Part shown: positions 16,428-25,020 of the stretch, in pieces
Layout: each line of letters starts with the position of its first letter
Numbering within the stretch: the stretch's first letter is position 1
Assembly: GCF_000763385.1 (NCBI RefSeq)
Contig: NZ_JQFA01000002.1
Coordinates: 2,976,001 to 3,040,000 of the forward strand
Source of the DNA: Leptolyngbya sp. KIOST-1
Lineage (GTDB): Bacteria; Cyanobacteriota; Cyanobacteriia; Phormidesmidales; Phormidesmidaceae
Reading direction: 5' to 3'
DNA: 64,000 bases
Made by a program: the position numbers and the translations under genes
The notes under the pieces: generated by a model
What the model saw: only the letters and a program-made list of their open reading frames with translations
Database searches by the model: none
Told to the model about the DNA's origin: nothing

Positions 16428-17348
16428 TTACAGACGGTAGGCCGAGTACACCTCGGCGGCGGCCCGGTGCAGCAGCGAGTGGCGAAAGATCAGGTCGTCC
16501 ATGGATTTGCCATAGCCGCCGCCGATGACGCAGGCTACCGGGTAGCCCGCCGCCATACAGGTGTCGAGCACGTAGCGATCGCGCCTAAAAATCCCCTCAT
16601 TGGTCAGCGCCAGTTTGCCCAGCAGGTCGTCGCGGTGGGGGTCGGCTCCGGCGTCGTAGAGCACCAGGTCGGGCTGCACCTGGGCGAGTAGATCGGGCAC
16701 GAACTGGGCCAGGCAGCGCAGGTAATCCTCGTCCTCCAGGCCCAGGGCCAGAGGCACATCCAGGTCGCTGGCCTGCTTGCGGGCGGGGAAGTTCTCCTGG
16801 CAGTGCATGGAAAAGGTGAACACGCTAGGGTCGTCGCGAAAGATCCAGGCGGTGCCGTCGCCCTGGTGAACATCCAGGTCAAGAATTAGTACCCGCTGTA
16901 CCCGGCCCTGGCGTTGCAGCACGCGGATGGCGATCGCCAGGTCGTTGAAAATGCAAAACCCTGACCCGTAGTCGGGAAAGGCGTGGTGGGTGCCCCCGGC
17001 GGTGTTGCAGGCCAGGCCCCGCTCCAGGGCCAGCTTGGCGGTGAGAATGGTGCCCCCCACCGCCGTGCAGGTGCGCTTGACCAGGGCGGCACTCCAGGGC
17101 AGGCCAATGCGGCGCTGGGCCTTGGCATTGAGGGTGCCCTGGCGATAGGCATTCACATAGTCGGGGTGGTGCACCAACTCCAGCCAGGTTTGGGGCGGTT
17201 CGCCGGGCTGGTAAAGCTGGTCGGGGGTAATCACGCCGTCCTGGAGCAGGCGATCGCGCAGCAGTCGAAACTTGGGCATCGGAAAGCGATGCCCGTCGGG
17301 CAGCGGAGCCACGTAGTCGGGGTGGTAGATGACGGGAAGCTGACTCAA
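16428..17348 (-). CDS. Histone deacetylase-family zinc amidohydrolase
   Basis: The visible zinc-site motifs are GTHHAFPDYGSGFCIFND, LDLDVHQGDGTAW (Asp and His ligands) and DAGADPHRDD (Asp ligand), ending with IGGGYGKSM. In bacteria such proteins deacetylate acetylated small molecules, polyamines or proteins (AcuC/AphA group). I choose the TTG at 17348, giving 306 residues starting SQLPVIYHPDYV, because the ATG at 17453 overlaps the upstream gene by 70 bases. The substrate is unknown. The next gene upstream is an unrelated membrane protein. Confidence 0.88.
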   Translation of the reverse strand: MSQLPVIYHPDYVAPLPDGHRFPMPKFRLLRDRLLQDGVITPDQLYQPGEPPQTWLELVHHPDYVNAYRQGTLNAKAQRRIGLPWSAALVKRTCTAVGGTILTAKLALERGLACNTAGGTHHAFPDYGSGFCIFNDLAIAIRVLQRQGRVQRVLILDLDVHQGDGTAWIFRDDPSVFTFSMHCQENFPARKQASDLDVPLALGLEDEDYLRCLAQFVPDLLAQVQPDLVLYDAGADPHRDDLLGKLALTNEGIFRRDRYVLDTCMAAGYPVACVIGGGYGKSMDDLIFRHSLLHRAAAEVYSAYRL

Positions 17349-17383
17349 AAAACCCGGAGGAACGCGGCTGAAATCAATCGGGT

Positions 17384-18199
17384 TTACATAAAGGAGGACA
17401 GCGATCGCCGCTGGCGCACATCCAGTACGTGGGCAACGCTGCCCTCCGGCCAATCCAGCGACAGGTCAGCCTCTTCGGAAACCACCGTGGGCCGATAGAC
17501 GGGGATTGAATCGGTAGCGGGGCGATGGTTTGGTGGCCCTGGAGGCCGGGGCCTGGACCCAGCGGGTTGGGACAGGGCGGCTTGTACCGGTCGCGGCGGC
17601 CCGCTCCTGGCCGGGGAACGCGGCGGCCTGCCAGGGGCCAGAGCATCGGGGGGAGTCTCATGCACCGGGGGCTCAACGCTCTTGGCCCCCAGTACCACCA
17701 CGCCATCGCGCTGGGGAGAATAGGGGGCCAGCCGCCTGGGCTGGGGCGGCGACGGAGGCTTGGCTTTGACCACGGGTCGGGGCCGAGGTTTTTTGCGCTT
17801 GGCCGGACGGGCGGAGGCTCGAATTTGCTGGGTGAGGACAAAACAACCAAAGCCGCACAGCCCCACCAGGCTGAACAACGCCCACAGGGCCACGGTGCCA
17901 GAGCCGGAGGTGGCGCCGCGATCTGGCTCAGCGGCGGGAAGATCCTGAGGCAGGGTTTCAACCACAGTCAGCGGCCTTTCTGTGTAAGCAGCATTGTCCA
18001 CAGGCTCATTGAACATCAGGCCGTGGTAGGCGATCGCAGAGACACAGACCAGGGCCAGCCACAGCCCTCCCAGCAGAAACAGGGGCCGATAGGCGAGCAG
18101 CCGGGCCCAAAACAGGCCCGACGTCAGGGCTGGGTCCTGTGCCTCAGAAAACAGTTCTGGGGGAGCCTGCAAAGGCTGCTGAGAAAAACGCTGTGCCAT
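17384..18199 (-). CDS. Hypothetical protein with two membrane spans and proline-rich linker
   Basis: The 271-residue product starts MAQRFSQQ at an ATG preceded by AGGTGAG. It has two membrane spans (about 40-58 and 104-123), a strongly basic stretch (RPAKRKKPRPRPVVK) and a long proline/arginine-rich region, ending in a short conserved-looking VVSEEADLSLDWPEGSVAHVLDV. No enzymatic motif is visible. It could be a membrane anchor for a cytoplasmic or periplasmic tail. Unrecognised family. Confidence 0.6.
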   Translation of the reverse strand: MAQRFSQQPLQAPPELFSEAQDPALTSGLFWARLLAYRPLFLLGGLWLALVCVSAIAYHGLMFNEPVDNAAYTERPLTVVETLPQDLPAAEPDRGATSGSGTVALWALFSLVGLCGFGCFVLTQQIRASARPAKRKKPRPRPVVKAKPPSPPQPRRLAPYSPQRDGVVVLGAKSVEPPVHETPPDALAPGRPPRSPARSGPPRPVQAALSQPAGSRPRPPGPPNHRPATDSIPVYRPTVVSEEADLSLDWPEGSVAHVLDVRQRRSLSSFM

Positions 18200-18338
18200 A
18201 CACTCACCTGAGGCCACTGGTTCACCACCTCACCGCCAACCAAGCCCCTCTAGGGCTCATTGTAGGCGGTCTTGCCCGTGTGTGCCAGGGTGTGACCCAC
18301 TGGGCAGTGGCATCATACTGCCCAGAGCGGGTTCCCCC

Positions 18339-19274
18339 CTAACGCAGCACCATAGCCGGCACAAAATCTTGAGGATTTTGGGCGACCCAACCCATGGCGG
18401 AGTTGAGCCGGACTTCAAAAAATAAAAACGATTCGCCGCCGGCCGCCGCCGCTGCAATTGGCCCCAGGCGATCGCCCTGGCCGACGGTCTGCCCGGTCCT
18501 GACCTCCAGCGCCCCCAGGTTGGCGTAGCGGGTTTGCAGGCCCTGGGGATGGTTGATGACAATCAGGTTGCCGTAGACCGAGTCGCGCCCGGCGAAGGCC
18601 ACGGTGCCAGGCCCCACCGCCAGCACCGGCGTACTGGCGGGGCTGGCCAGGGCCACCCCAGTGTTGAACACCAGCTTGCCCTGGGCGGGGTCGGGCTGCC
18701 AGCCGTAGTTGACAATCACCTGCGATCGCTGGGGCAACGGATAGCCCTGGAGCGGGCTTTGGCTGGGGGCAGGCGCTGCGGCGGCTGTGGTGCGCACCCC
18801 CGGAAACCAGTTCACCCCCGGCACATAGATAGCTGCGGGCACGGTGCCCACGCAGCCGTTGACCTCAAACAGCACATCGGCCCGACTGTTGTAGGCCTGG
18901 GCCACCTGTTCCCAGGTTTGGCCGGGGGCCACATTGACGCGAATGCCGTTGAAGGGTGGGATCAGCAGCTCTTGACCGGGGCGCACGGTGCCTCCCTGAA
19001 CCGCAGGGTTGAGGCCCATCACGGTGGCGGGCAACAGCCCGTAGCGCTGGGCAATGGTCTCCAGGGTTTCGCCAGCGGCCACCCGATGGCGAGTCAGGCG
19101 CGACAGCACTGGCTGAGGACAGATACCTGGGCTGGTTTGCGCGATCGCCCCAGACGCGATCGCCAGCGGGGCCAACCCGGCCAGCAGCAGCCCGGCAACG
19201 AGCCGCCCCATTTCCCTGGTCACTCGTAAGTGCCGTTTCCGCTGCGACCCATTCCTCTGCACGTACAACACCAT
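18339..19274 (-). CDS. LysM protein with catalytically degenerate M23 (LytM) domain
   Basis: The 311-residue product has a signal peptide (VAGLLLAGLAPLAIASGAIAQ), two LysM peptidoglycan-binding repeats (HRVAAGETLETIAQRYGLLP and the region from VNVAPGQTWEQVAQAYN) and a C-terminal M23-type domain. The metal residues are missing: the usual HxxxD is FNTGVAL, the central YAHL is YANL, and the HxH is FLFFEVR. Such dLytM proteins (EnvC, NlpD in E. coli) switch on amidases instead of cutting themselves. An AmiC-type amidase is encoded at 7.3-9.1 kb, a plausible client. This is an inference from residue loss and family biology. Confidence 0.85.
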   Translation of the reverse strand: MVLYVQRNGSQRKRHLRVTREMGRLVAGLLLAGLAPLAIASGAIAQTSPGICPQPVLSRLTRHRVAAGETLETIAQRYGLLPATVMGLNPAVQGGTVRPGQELLIPPFNGIRVNVAPGQTWEQVAQAYNSRADVLFEVNGCVGTVPAAIYVPGVNWFPGVRTTAAAAPAPSQSPLQGYPLPQRSQVIVNYGWQPDPAQGKLVFNTGVALASPASTPVLAVGPGTVAFAGRDSVYGNLIVINHPQGLQTRYANLGALEVRTGQTVGQGDRLGPIAAAAAGGESFLFFEVRLNSAMGWVAQNPQDFVPAMVLR

Positions 19275-19515
19275 AATTTCTATGTAGGTTTAGCCCAGGC
19301 TCAACCCGCTCCATGGGCAGGCCAATATCTTGGCCATATCGCTCACCAGGGCACAGCCTCTATAATAGGCAAGACGGGCTAGATTGCTCAGGGGTGAGTG
19401 CCGATTGGCAGTGGAGCAGCCCTGCTGTAGACCTGCCTGGCGCTGGTGTGACCAGCTCCAGGGCGGCAGCCCGTCAGACACAGTCGCTCAGGCACAATAG
19501 CAGAGGTCGTCAGCA

Positions 19516-20775
19516 ATGGACTCGTTGCCAAAGCAGTTTGCTCCGCCGGTTGCGTGGGTAGCCGCCGCCCTGGTTATCGGTGGCGGGGTTGGCTGGGCGA
19601 GCCATGCCTATGTCTCTCGGACCAATTCAGACGTGACCGCCGAGGAGTCAGAAGACCCCCCTGCCGCCGTTGCCACCTCCCTGACCAGGGTGCTAGAGCC
19701 AGCCCTGGTGCCTCCGGCTGCAGGCCAGTCGGGCGATACTAACCCAAACTTTATTGCCCTGGCGGTGGAGCAGGTAGGCCCAGCCGTAGTCCGGATCGAT
19801 GCCGAGCGCTCCGCTCGCGGCGTCACCCCCGATGCCTTCAACAACCCCTTTTTCCGTCGTTTCTTTGAGGAAGAGGGCAACCTCCCCCCCTCCAACCTGC
19901 CCGATCGCCTGGAGCAGGGCACCGGGTCGGGGTTCATTCTCTCCAACGACGGTCAGATCCTCACCAATGCCCACGTGGTTGAAGGCGCTAAAACGGTGCA
20001 GGTAACCCTGCGGGACGGACGCGACTTCGAAGGCACTGTAGTCGGGGTAGACTCCGTCACCGATGTAGCCGTGATCAAAATTGAAGCGGCCGACCTGCCC
20101 TCAGTGCGGCTGGGCAGCACTCAGGACCTGGCCCCCGGTCAGTGGGCGATCGCCATCGGCAACCCCCTGGGGCTCGACAACACCGTCACCGCTGGCATCA
20201 TCAGTGCCCTGGGGCGGAGCAGCAACCAGGTGGGCATCCCCGACAAACGGGTGCAGTTCATCCAGACCGATGCCGCCATCAACCCCGGCAACTCCGGCGG
20301 GCCTCTGCTCAACGATCGCGGCGAGGTGATCGGCATGAACACCGCCATTCGCGCCAATGCCCAGGGGTTGGGCTTTGCCATCCCGATTGAAACCGCCAAG
20401 CGGATTGCCGATCAGCTGTTTGCCACGGGCGAAGTGCAGCATCCCTTCCTGGGCATTCAGATGGTGGAGTTGTCGGCGGAAATGGTGGAGCGCATCAACG
20501 CCGAGCAGAAGCTCAACCTCAGACTCCAGGATGACGACGAGCCCGGCGTGCTGATCGTGGGTGTGTTGCCCAACAGTCCGGCCCAGGCCGCTGGCCTCGA
20601 AGTGGGCGATGTGATCCGCGCAATTGAAGGTGCCCCTGTGGATAGCCCGCCCGATGTGCAGGCCAGGGTAGAGGCCAGCGCCATCGGCGATACCCTCAAT
20701 CTTGAAATTCACCGCAACGGGCGCGATCAAACCGTTGCGGTTAAACCAGCCGCCCTCCCCAACAACCTGCGGTAG
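19516..20775 (+). CDS. HtrA/Deg-family serine protease (HhoA/HhoB type)
   Basis: The 419-residue protein has an N-terminal hydrophobic segment (about 10-30) for export or anchoring, a trypsin-like domain with triad His153 (LTNAHVV), Asp183 (VTDVAVIK) and Ser260 (NPGNSGGP), and one PDZ domain (about 305-410, GVLIVGVLPNSPAQAAGLEVGD). One PDZ domain and this length fit the cyanobacterial HhoA/HhoB/HtrA trio that degrade damaged proteins in periplasm and thylakoid lumen. Which of the three it is cannot be told. It is transcribed divergently from the LysM gene. Confidence 0.93.
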   Translation: MDSLPKQFAPPVAWVAAALVIGGGVGWASHAYVSRTNSDVTAEESEDPPAAVATSLTRVLEPALVPPAAGQSGDTNPNFIALAVEQVGPAVVRIDAERSARGVTPDAFNNPFFRRFFEEEGNLPPSNLPDRLEQGTGSGFILSNDGQILTNAHVVEGAKTVQVTLRDGRDFEGTVVGVDSVTDVAVIKIEAADLPSVRLGSTQDLAPGQWAIAIGNPLGLDNTVTAGIISALGRSSNQVGIPDKRVQFIQTDAAINPGNSGGPLLNDRGEVIGMNTAIRANAQGLGFAIPIETAKRIADQLFATGEVQHPFLGIQMVELSAEMVERINAEQKLNLRLQDDDEPGVLIVGVLPNSPAQAAGLEVGDVIRAIEGAPVDSPPDVQARVEASAIGDTLNLEIHRNGRDQTVAVKPAALPNNLR

Positions 20776-20816
20776 GGCAGGCAGTCCCTCTTCCCAAATT
20801 TCTGGCTGCGTCGGGG

Positions 20817-20833
20817 GTGGGGAACTTCCCCAC
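20817..20833. terminator. Palindromic hairpin between convergent genes
   Basis: GTGGGGAA-C-TTCCCCAC lies between the stop of the HtrA-type gene and the stop of larB, and touches the larB stop codon. Its position fits a bidirectional transcription barrier, although no T tract follows. Confidence 0.45.
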
Positions 20834-21622
20834 CTACTCCCGAGTACCCTGGGCACCCAGGCGCGCTCCGGTACGCAAAATTTGCCCAGCCAGCACCGCC
20901 GCCCCAAAGCCATTGTCGATGTTGACCACGCCGATGCCCGCCGCGCAGGAGTTAAGCATGGTGAGCAGGGCTGAGAGGCCGTTGAAGCTGGCCCCGTAGC
21001 CGACGCTGGTGGGCACCGCCACAATTGGGCAGTCGGCCAGCCCGGCCACCACGCTGGGCAGGGCTCCCTCCATACCGGCCACCACAATCAGCACATCTAA
21101 ATCTCGAATTAGCTGACGGTGGTGCAGGAGTCGGTGTAGCCCGGCCACCCCCACATCCCACAGGCGCTTGACGGCAAAGCCGCTCAGCTCAGCGGTGACG
21201 GCGGCTTCTTCGGCCACGGGCAAGTCGGCGGTACCTGCGGTCAGCACACCGATGGTGCCAGGGCGGTGGGCAGTCCAGTTCAGGGGCACCAGGGCACAGA
21301 TGCGGGCCATCTCGTAGTACAGGACAGCCGGAATTTGCCGCTGGATCTGGGCATAGACCTCTGGTTCGATGCGGGTGGCCATCACCACCGGGTTGTGCTG
21401 GTGGAGGCTACGCATGATCTGCACGATCTGGGGCACGGTTTTGCCCGGCCCCCAGATCACTTCCGGAAAGCCGGTCCGCAGGGTGCGGTGATGATCGACC
21501 TTGGCGAAGTCGTCAACCGGCTCGAAGTCGAGGTATTTGAGCTGATTAAAGGCGGCATCGGGGCTCAGCTGCCCCTGGGAAACAGCATTGAGCAAAGCGC
21601 GCAGGGCGTCGGGCTGGGTCAC
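20834..21622 (-). CDS. larB: Nickel-pincer nucleotide (NPN) cofactor biosynthesis protein
   Basis: The 262-residue product matches LarB/PurE-like proteins: an N-terminal KLDF..HHRTLRTGFPEVIWG region and a C-terminal PurE-like fold with GTADLPVAEEA, VVAGMEGALPSVVAGL and AVPTSVGYGASFNGLSALLTMLNSCA. LarB carboxylates and hydrolyses nicotinic acid adenine dinucleotide to start NPN cofactor synthesis for lactate racemase-type enzymes. No larC, larE or larA is nearby, so the pathway is either dispersed or this copy serves another NPN enzyme. Confidence 0.93.
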   Translation of the reverse strand: MTQPDALRALLNAVSQGQLSPDAAFNQLKYLDFEPVDDFAKVDHHRTLRTGFPEVIWGPGKTVPQIVQIMRSLHQHNPVVMATRIEPEVYAQIQRQIPAVLYYEMARICALVPLNWTAHRPGTIGVLTAGTADLPVAEEAAVTAELSGFAVKRLWDVGVAGLHRLLHHRQLIRDLDVLIVVAGMEGALPSVVAGLADCPIVAVPTSVGYGASFNGLSALLTMLNSCAAGIGVVNIDNGFGAAVLAGQILRTGARLGAQGTRE

Positions 21623-21651
21623 AGATTGGGGAGTTGAAAAATGTCACAGGC

Positions 21652-21760
21652 TTGACATATCCAGGCTACCTCAGTGACATACGCCGCTCGTACATTAATT
21701 ATTAATCGTTCACTCCTCAACACCCCAAAGCGCCGAAGGCAAGCCTTCGGCGCTTTTTTG
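21652..21760 (+). ncRNA. Candidate small RNA with Yfr1-like CACTCCTCAACACC core
   Basis: A strong intrinsic terminator (AAGCGCCGAAGGC / GCCTTCGGCGCTT plus TTTTTT, 21728-21759) stands on the plus strand with no protein gene before it. Just upstream is CACTCCTCAACACC (21711-21724), one base off the ACUCCUCACAC core that defines the cyanobacterial small RNA Yfr1. TTGACA at 21652 and an AT-rich TTAATTATTAAT block lie ahead. The 5' stem typical of Yfr1 is weak here. If real, it would regulate outer-membrane protein mRNAs by base pairing. Confidence 0.4.
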
Positions 21761-22025
21761 TCTGTGTTTTTTGTCTGGGTAGCCCAGGGGACCTGCGCTG
21801 AATCGCAACCTCTGCCCCTCGGGGAAAAGCCCAGACCCGCGCGTTTGGGCGCTCAACACCGGTGTCAGCGGTCGGGCCAGGGCCACAGAACTCGGCAAGG
21901 CATCCGGAATCCGGGGAAACGACCTGTATTAAGTAGACAGGCTATGACCCCAATGCCCGCTGCTACTCAGCCGGTGGCCCTGGGCTGGGTAGGTGGCCCC
22001 TGTTGTAACCTTAAGCGTAATTTTT
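21761..22025. other. Intergenic stretch, nothing recognised
   Basis: Between the terminator of the candidate small RNA and the next start codon I see no gene, repeat or clear RNA structure. It should contain the promoter for the secreted protein that follows. Confidence 0.4.
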
Positions 22026-22439
22026 ATGAAACGGCATCTATTCGCCAATTGCAAACCGTTCGGGAACCGGCCCGCAGCCCGGCTCCGTTCCGGCCTGCTG
22101 CTGGCCAGCTTGGGCCTGATCGGGTTCACGCTGCCTGCGATCGCCCGGCCGGAGATCGCCAGCGGCGACCAACTGCTCAGTACCGATGTAGACGGCTGCC
22201 TGGCCCGGGCCGATCGCCTGATTCAGACCCTGGGCGTGGAGTCGGACCGGGGGGGGATCGATCGCACCGGCTACTTTGAGGACGGCAGCTTTCGGATCCT
22301 GTGCTACGGGGCTGGGGAAACCAATAGCCTGGCGATTGTCTTCGCCACCCACGAACAGTCGGCCGAGGTAGCCTCTGGCTTCATTCAGATGATGCTGACC
22401 GAGTTGTCGCGGGGCGAGTCGGTGTCTCGGCAGCAGTAG
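22026..22439 (+). CDS. Small secreted hypothetical protein
   Basis: From the ATG at 22026 (an upstream GTG at 21993 is less likely) the product has 137 residues with a signal peptide (LRSGLLLASLGLIGFTLPAIA). The mature part contains two cysteines and no known motif. It lies 65 bases ahead of a membrane protein gene on the same strand, so the two may be co-transcribed. Confidence 0.55.
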   Translation: MKRHLFANCKPFGNRPAARLRSGLLLASLGLIGFTLPAIARPEIASGDQLLSTDVDGCLARADRLIQTLGVESDRGGIDRTGYFEDGSFRILCYGAGETNSLAIVFATHEQSAEVASGFIQMMLTELSRGESVSRQQ

Positions 22440-22504
22440 GTGAGGCGGAGTCGGTGGTGGGCATTCTAGCGTTGTCTCCCTCAGCCCACACCGGAGAAAA
22501 CCCT

Positions 22505-23275
22505 ATGCGAATCATAGAACAGACCCCCGAGCGGTTTGATATGCGCTTGGGTGAGCACTGGGGAGGCCTGGGCATGGCGGCGGTCATTACGCTGTTTTTG
22601 CTGCTGATGGGCCTCTTCGCTGTCACAGAGGAGCGCGATCGCCTGGTTTGCAAGGCCACCGCCGAGCGAGTCAGCTGCACCCTCCAAACGGCTAGCTTAA
22701 ACGCCCCGCCCAGGGATACCGCCTTTATTCCCCACCTCACCGGGGCCGAGCTGCGCAGCCGCACCTACAGCGACGGCGAAACCAGCTACCGGGTGGAGCT
22801 GGTGGCGGCCTCCGGTGAGCGCCACAACTTCGGGGCTCCTGGCGATCGCGATCGCGCTGACAGCCATATCCAAGCCATCAACCGCTACCTCACCACCAGC
22901 AATGTCTCCTTTGAGGTCAGAGATACGGCGGGGTTTAAGGGCTGGATTGGACCTGCGATCGGTGCGGCGGTATTGCTGTTTAGTCTAGGTGTTTGCCTGA
23001 GCTATATGACCCTCAGCCGCTGCACCGTCGATCGACGCAGCAAAAAGCTCACTGTTTACCACCGCAACTGGCTGGGCCAGCGTCGTCAGACCAGCTACTC
23101 CTTTAGCCAAATCAAGCAGGTTAAGGTAGTGAAATCTGAAGACACCGAGGGGAGGCTGGTGGACACCACTCGAGCTAAATTGCACAACGGGCGCAGCATA
23201 AGGCTGTTATATGGGGAGCCGCTCAAAAAACAGCAGGCCGTGGTCACGGCCATCAACCAAGTGCTGGGCCGGTAG
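22505..23275 (+). CDS. Hypothetical membrane protein with PH-like C-terminal region
   Basis: The product has 256 residues from the ATG at 22505, with GGAGAA upstream. It has two membrane spans (about 24-42 and 143-164), a lumenal or periplasmic domain between them, and a cytoplasmic tail (CTVDRRSKKLTVYHRNWLGQRRQTSYSFSQIKQVKV) resembling bacterial PH-like domains. The last 65 bases of the gene plus about 155 bases downstream are duplicated 356 bases further on, with a piece of the U32 peptidase gene between the copies. Confidence 0.6.
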   Translation: MRIIEQTPERFDMRLGEHWGGLGMAAVITLFLLLMGLFAVTEERDRLVCKATAERVSCTLQTASLNAPPRDTAFIPHLTGAELRSRTYSDGETSYRVELVAASGERHNFGAPGDRDRADSHIQAINRYLTTSNVSFEVRDTAGFKGWIGPAIGAAVLLFSLGVCLSYMTLSRCTVDRRSKKLTVYHRNWLGQRRQTSYSFSQIKQVKVVKSEDTEGRLVDTTRAKLHNGRSIRLLYGEPLKKQQAVVTAINQVLGR

Positions 23276-23429
23276 CCCCCCAATTCTTCGCCATCTTGCT
23301 CAGCCAGGGAGAAGAGCATCTTCAACTCAGCCGAACTGCCGCACATTAGACCATTCCCCAGCGGGGTTAGCCACAGGGCGTTGCTGAATCAAGGCATGAA
23401 TTTTTAGCGGCAAAAGTCCTTTCACTGCA
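23211..23429 (+). repeat. 219-bp direct repeat, first copy (gene 3' end plus downstream)
   Basis: Identical by eye to 23567-23785. It contains the last 65 bases of the preceding membrane-protein gene and the region after its stop, which includes GGGCGTTGCTGAATCAAGGCATGAATTTTT, a segment reminiscent of IS ends. Confidence 0.9.
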
Positions 23430-23434
23430 CCCTA

Positions 23435-23566
23435 GATCCATTCAGCCAGCCCAGAGGCGGGGGGCAATGCCACCTACGCCCTACCAGAACTGCTAGCCCC
23501 CGCTGGCAACTGGGAGTGCGCTCGGGCGGCCGTGGAAAATGGGGCCGATGCGATTTATTTTGGCCT
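23435..23566 (+). repeat. 132-bp copy of the U32 peptidase gene 5' end (source 33972-34103)
   Basis: The sequence from GATCCATTCAGCCAG to ATTTATTTTGGCCT matches codons about 5-49 of the U32 peptidase gene base for base as read. It sits between the two copies of the 219-bp repeat, in the same orientation as the source gene. It has no start codon context and is not expected to be translated as a useful product. Confidence 0.92.
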
Positions 23567-23785
23567 ATGGGGAGCCGCTCAAAAAACAGCAGGCCGTGGT
23601 CACGGCCATCAACCAAGTGCTGGGCCGGTAGCCCCCCAATTCTTCGCCATCTTGCTCAGCCAGGGAGAAGAGCATCTTCAACTCAGCCGAACTGCCGCAC
23701 ATTAGACCATTCCCCAGCGGGGTTAGCCACAGGGCGTTGCTGAATCAAGGCATGAATTTTTAGCGGCAAAAGTCCTTTCACTGCC
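23567..23785 (+). repeat. 219-bp direct repeat, second copy
   Basis: This repeats 23211-23429, starting at ATGGGGAGCCGCTC inside the coding sequence of the membrane protein and running past its stop. The join with the U32 fragment has a one-base overlap (T). After 23785 the two copies diverge. Confidence 0.9.
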
Positions 23786-23858
23786 CCCTAAATCCCCCAA
23801 TACTGGGGGACTTTGAGACGGTTCGGTTCCCCCCAGCATTGGGGGGCTAGGGGGGCAG
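23786..23858. repeat. Palindromic CCCCCTAAATCCCCC-type intergenic repeat
   Basis: The left half CCCCCTAAATCCCCCAATAC pairs with the right half ending AATGC/AGCATTGGGGGGCTAGG, with a TTTGAGACGG centre. This is the C/G-rich palindromic repeat family common between cyanobacterial genes and is MITE-like in structure. It stands downstream of convergent genes. Confidence 0.65.
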
Positions 23859-23900
23859 ATCATCCCGGCAATCAGCAACGCCAGCCACAGTACCGAAGCG

Positions 23901-24842
23901 CTATTCGTAGATGTTGGCAGCCTTCAGCATGTGGTAGGTAATCAGCAGCTGGGTCAGGGCCAGGGGGTAGCTTTGCAGGGTTTCGCCCGTGGTGCCCACC
24001 ACCTTGCCAATGTCGGTGTTGCCCTCGATGCTGCAAAACTGACCCAGGTAAGGGATTTCGCCGCACAGGGTGCGCTCCAGCTCCTGCACAGGCTTTTCGG
24101 TGGCGTGGCCGTCAATTTCGAGCACGTCCACGGGCTTGCCCATGTCGCGATCGAGGCCCATCCGCACCGCATCGCTGAGGGAGCCGCCGTGTTTATCTTC
24201 TAGCAGGTGGGTAAAGTCGGGGTGGGGAATAGTGGGTCGCATCACCAGCCGCACGTTGAGCAGCAGCTCGTCCTCGCTTTTTTCGTCGGCGGGAGGGTAA
24301 AAGCTCACCACCACATCGGCCCACTGGCGCTGGGGTCGGATGAAGGCTTCGGAGTCGTATTCTCGCGCCTCGATCTGTTTGATCACTTCTTCCGGGGTGT
24401 AACCGCGCTTGCGGGTGTCGCGCTTGATCTTCCAGTTGGCCCGCAGGTCCTCGGGGGGGGCCAGGTAGACTTTGACATCATAGGCGTCGCGGCAGGCGCG
24501 GGTGGAGTAGCCCAGCAGCCCTTCGACGATGACAAACCGCTTGGGCTGGATGTACTCGGGGGCGTCGAACTCGCCAGTGCTGTGGTTGTAGATAGGCTTG
24601 AGGATGGGCTGCCCGGTACGCAGCAGGCTGAGGTGCTGCTGGATGATGTCGATGTAGTTGCAGTCGGGGTGGAGGGCGGAGATGCCCATCTCTTTGCGCT
24701 GCTTGCGATCGTAGCGGTGGTAGTCGTCCGTGCAGATGGTGGTGACCTGGTCTTCGCCCAGGATCTGCGCGATGCCCCGGGTCAGGGTGGTTTTGCCTGC
24801 GGCGCTATCGCCCACAATGCCGAGGATTACCGGACGACTCAT
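23901..24842 (-). CDS. Phosphoribulokinase-family P-loop kinase (non-canonical paralogue)
   Basis: The 313-residue product has P-loop GIVGDSAAGKTT, TTICTDDYHRYDRKQRKE, KPIYNHSTGEF, and VIVEGLLGY, the PRK/uridine kinase signature. The canonical cyanobacterial Calvin-cycle PRK has GDSGCGKST with a redox cysteine in the P-loop; here that position is Ala, while the second regulatory-type Cys (TICTDD) is kept. The C-terminal third is also unlike canonical PRK. I therefore call it a PRK-like kinase, probably not thioredoxin-regulated in the usual way. The ATG at 24842 has GGAGGAAG just upstream; a TTG at 24866 is less likely. Confidence 0.8.
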   Translation of the reverse strand: MSRPVILGIVGDSAAGKTTLTRGIAQILGEDQVTTICTDDYHRYDRKQRKEMGISALHPDCNYIDIIQQHLSLLRTGQPILKPIYNHSTGEFDAPEYIQPKRFVIVEGLLGYSTRACRDAYDVKVYLAPPEDLRANWKIKRDTRKRGYTPEEVIKQIEAREYDSEAFIRPQRQWADVVVSFYPPADEKSEDELLLNVRLVMRPTIPHPDFTHLLEDKHGGSLSDAVRMGLDRDMGKPVDVLEIDGHATEKPVQELERTLCGEIPYLGQFCSIEGNTDIGKVVGTTGETLQSYPLALTQLLITYHMLKAANIYE

Positions 24843-25020
24843 ACTTCCTCCAGAGTTTGCAACCAACAGTTAATCCCTCCATTGTAGGAAGCCGGGGGAT
24901 CATCACCAAACTATTTAACAGACTGAATACAGTAAACCTGAGCTTTCGCCAGGTCCAACCACCTTACACAGGCCTAGTTTCCTGCCGGAGGCTGCTGGGA
25001 GCAACCTCCGGCGAGGGGGT

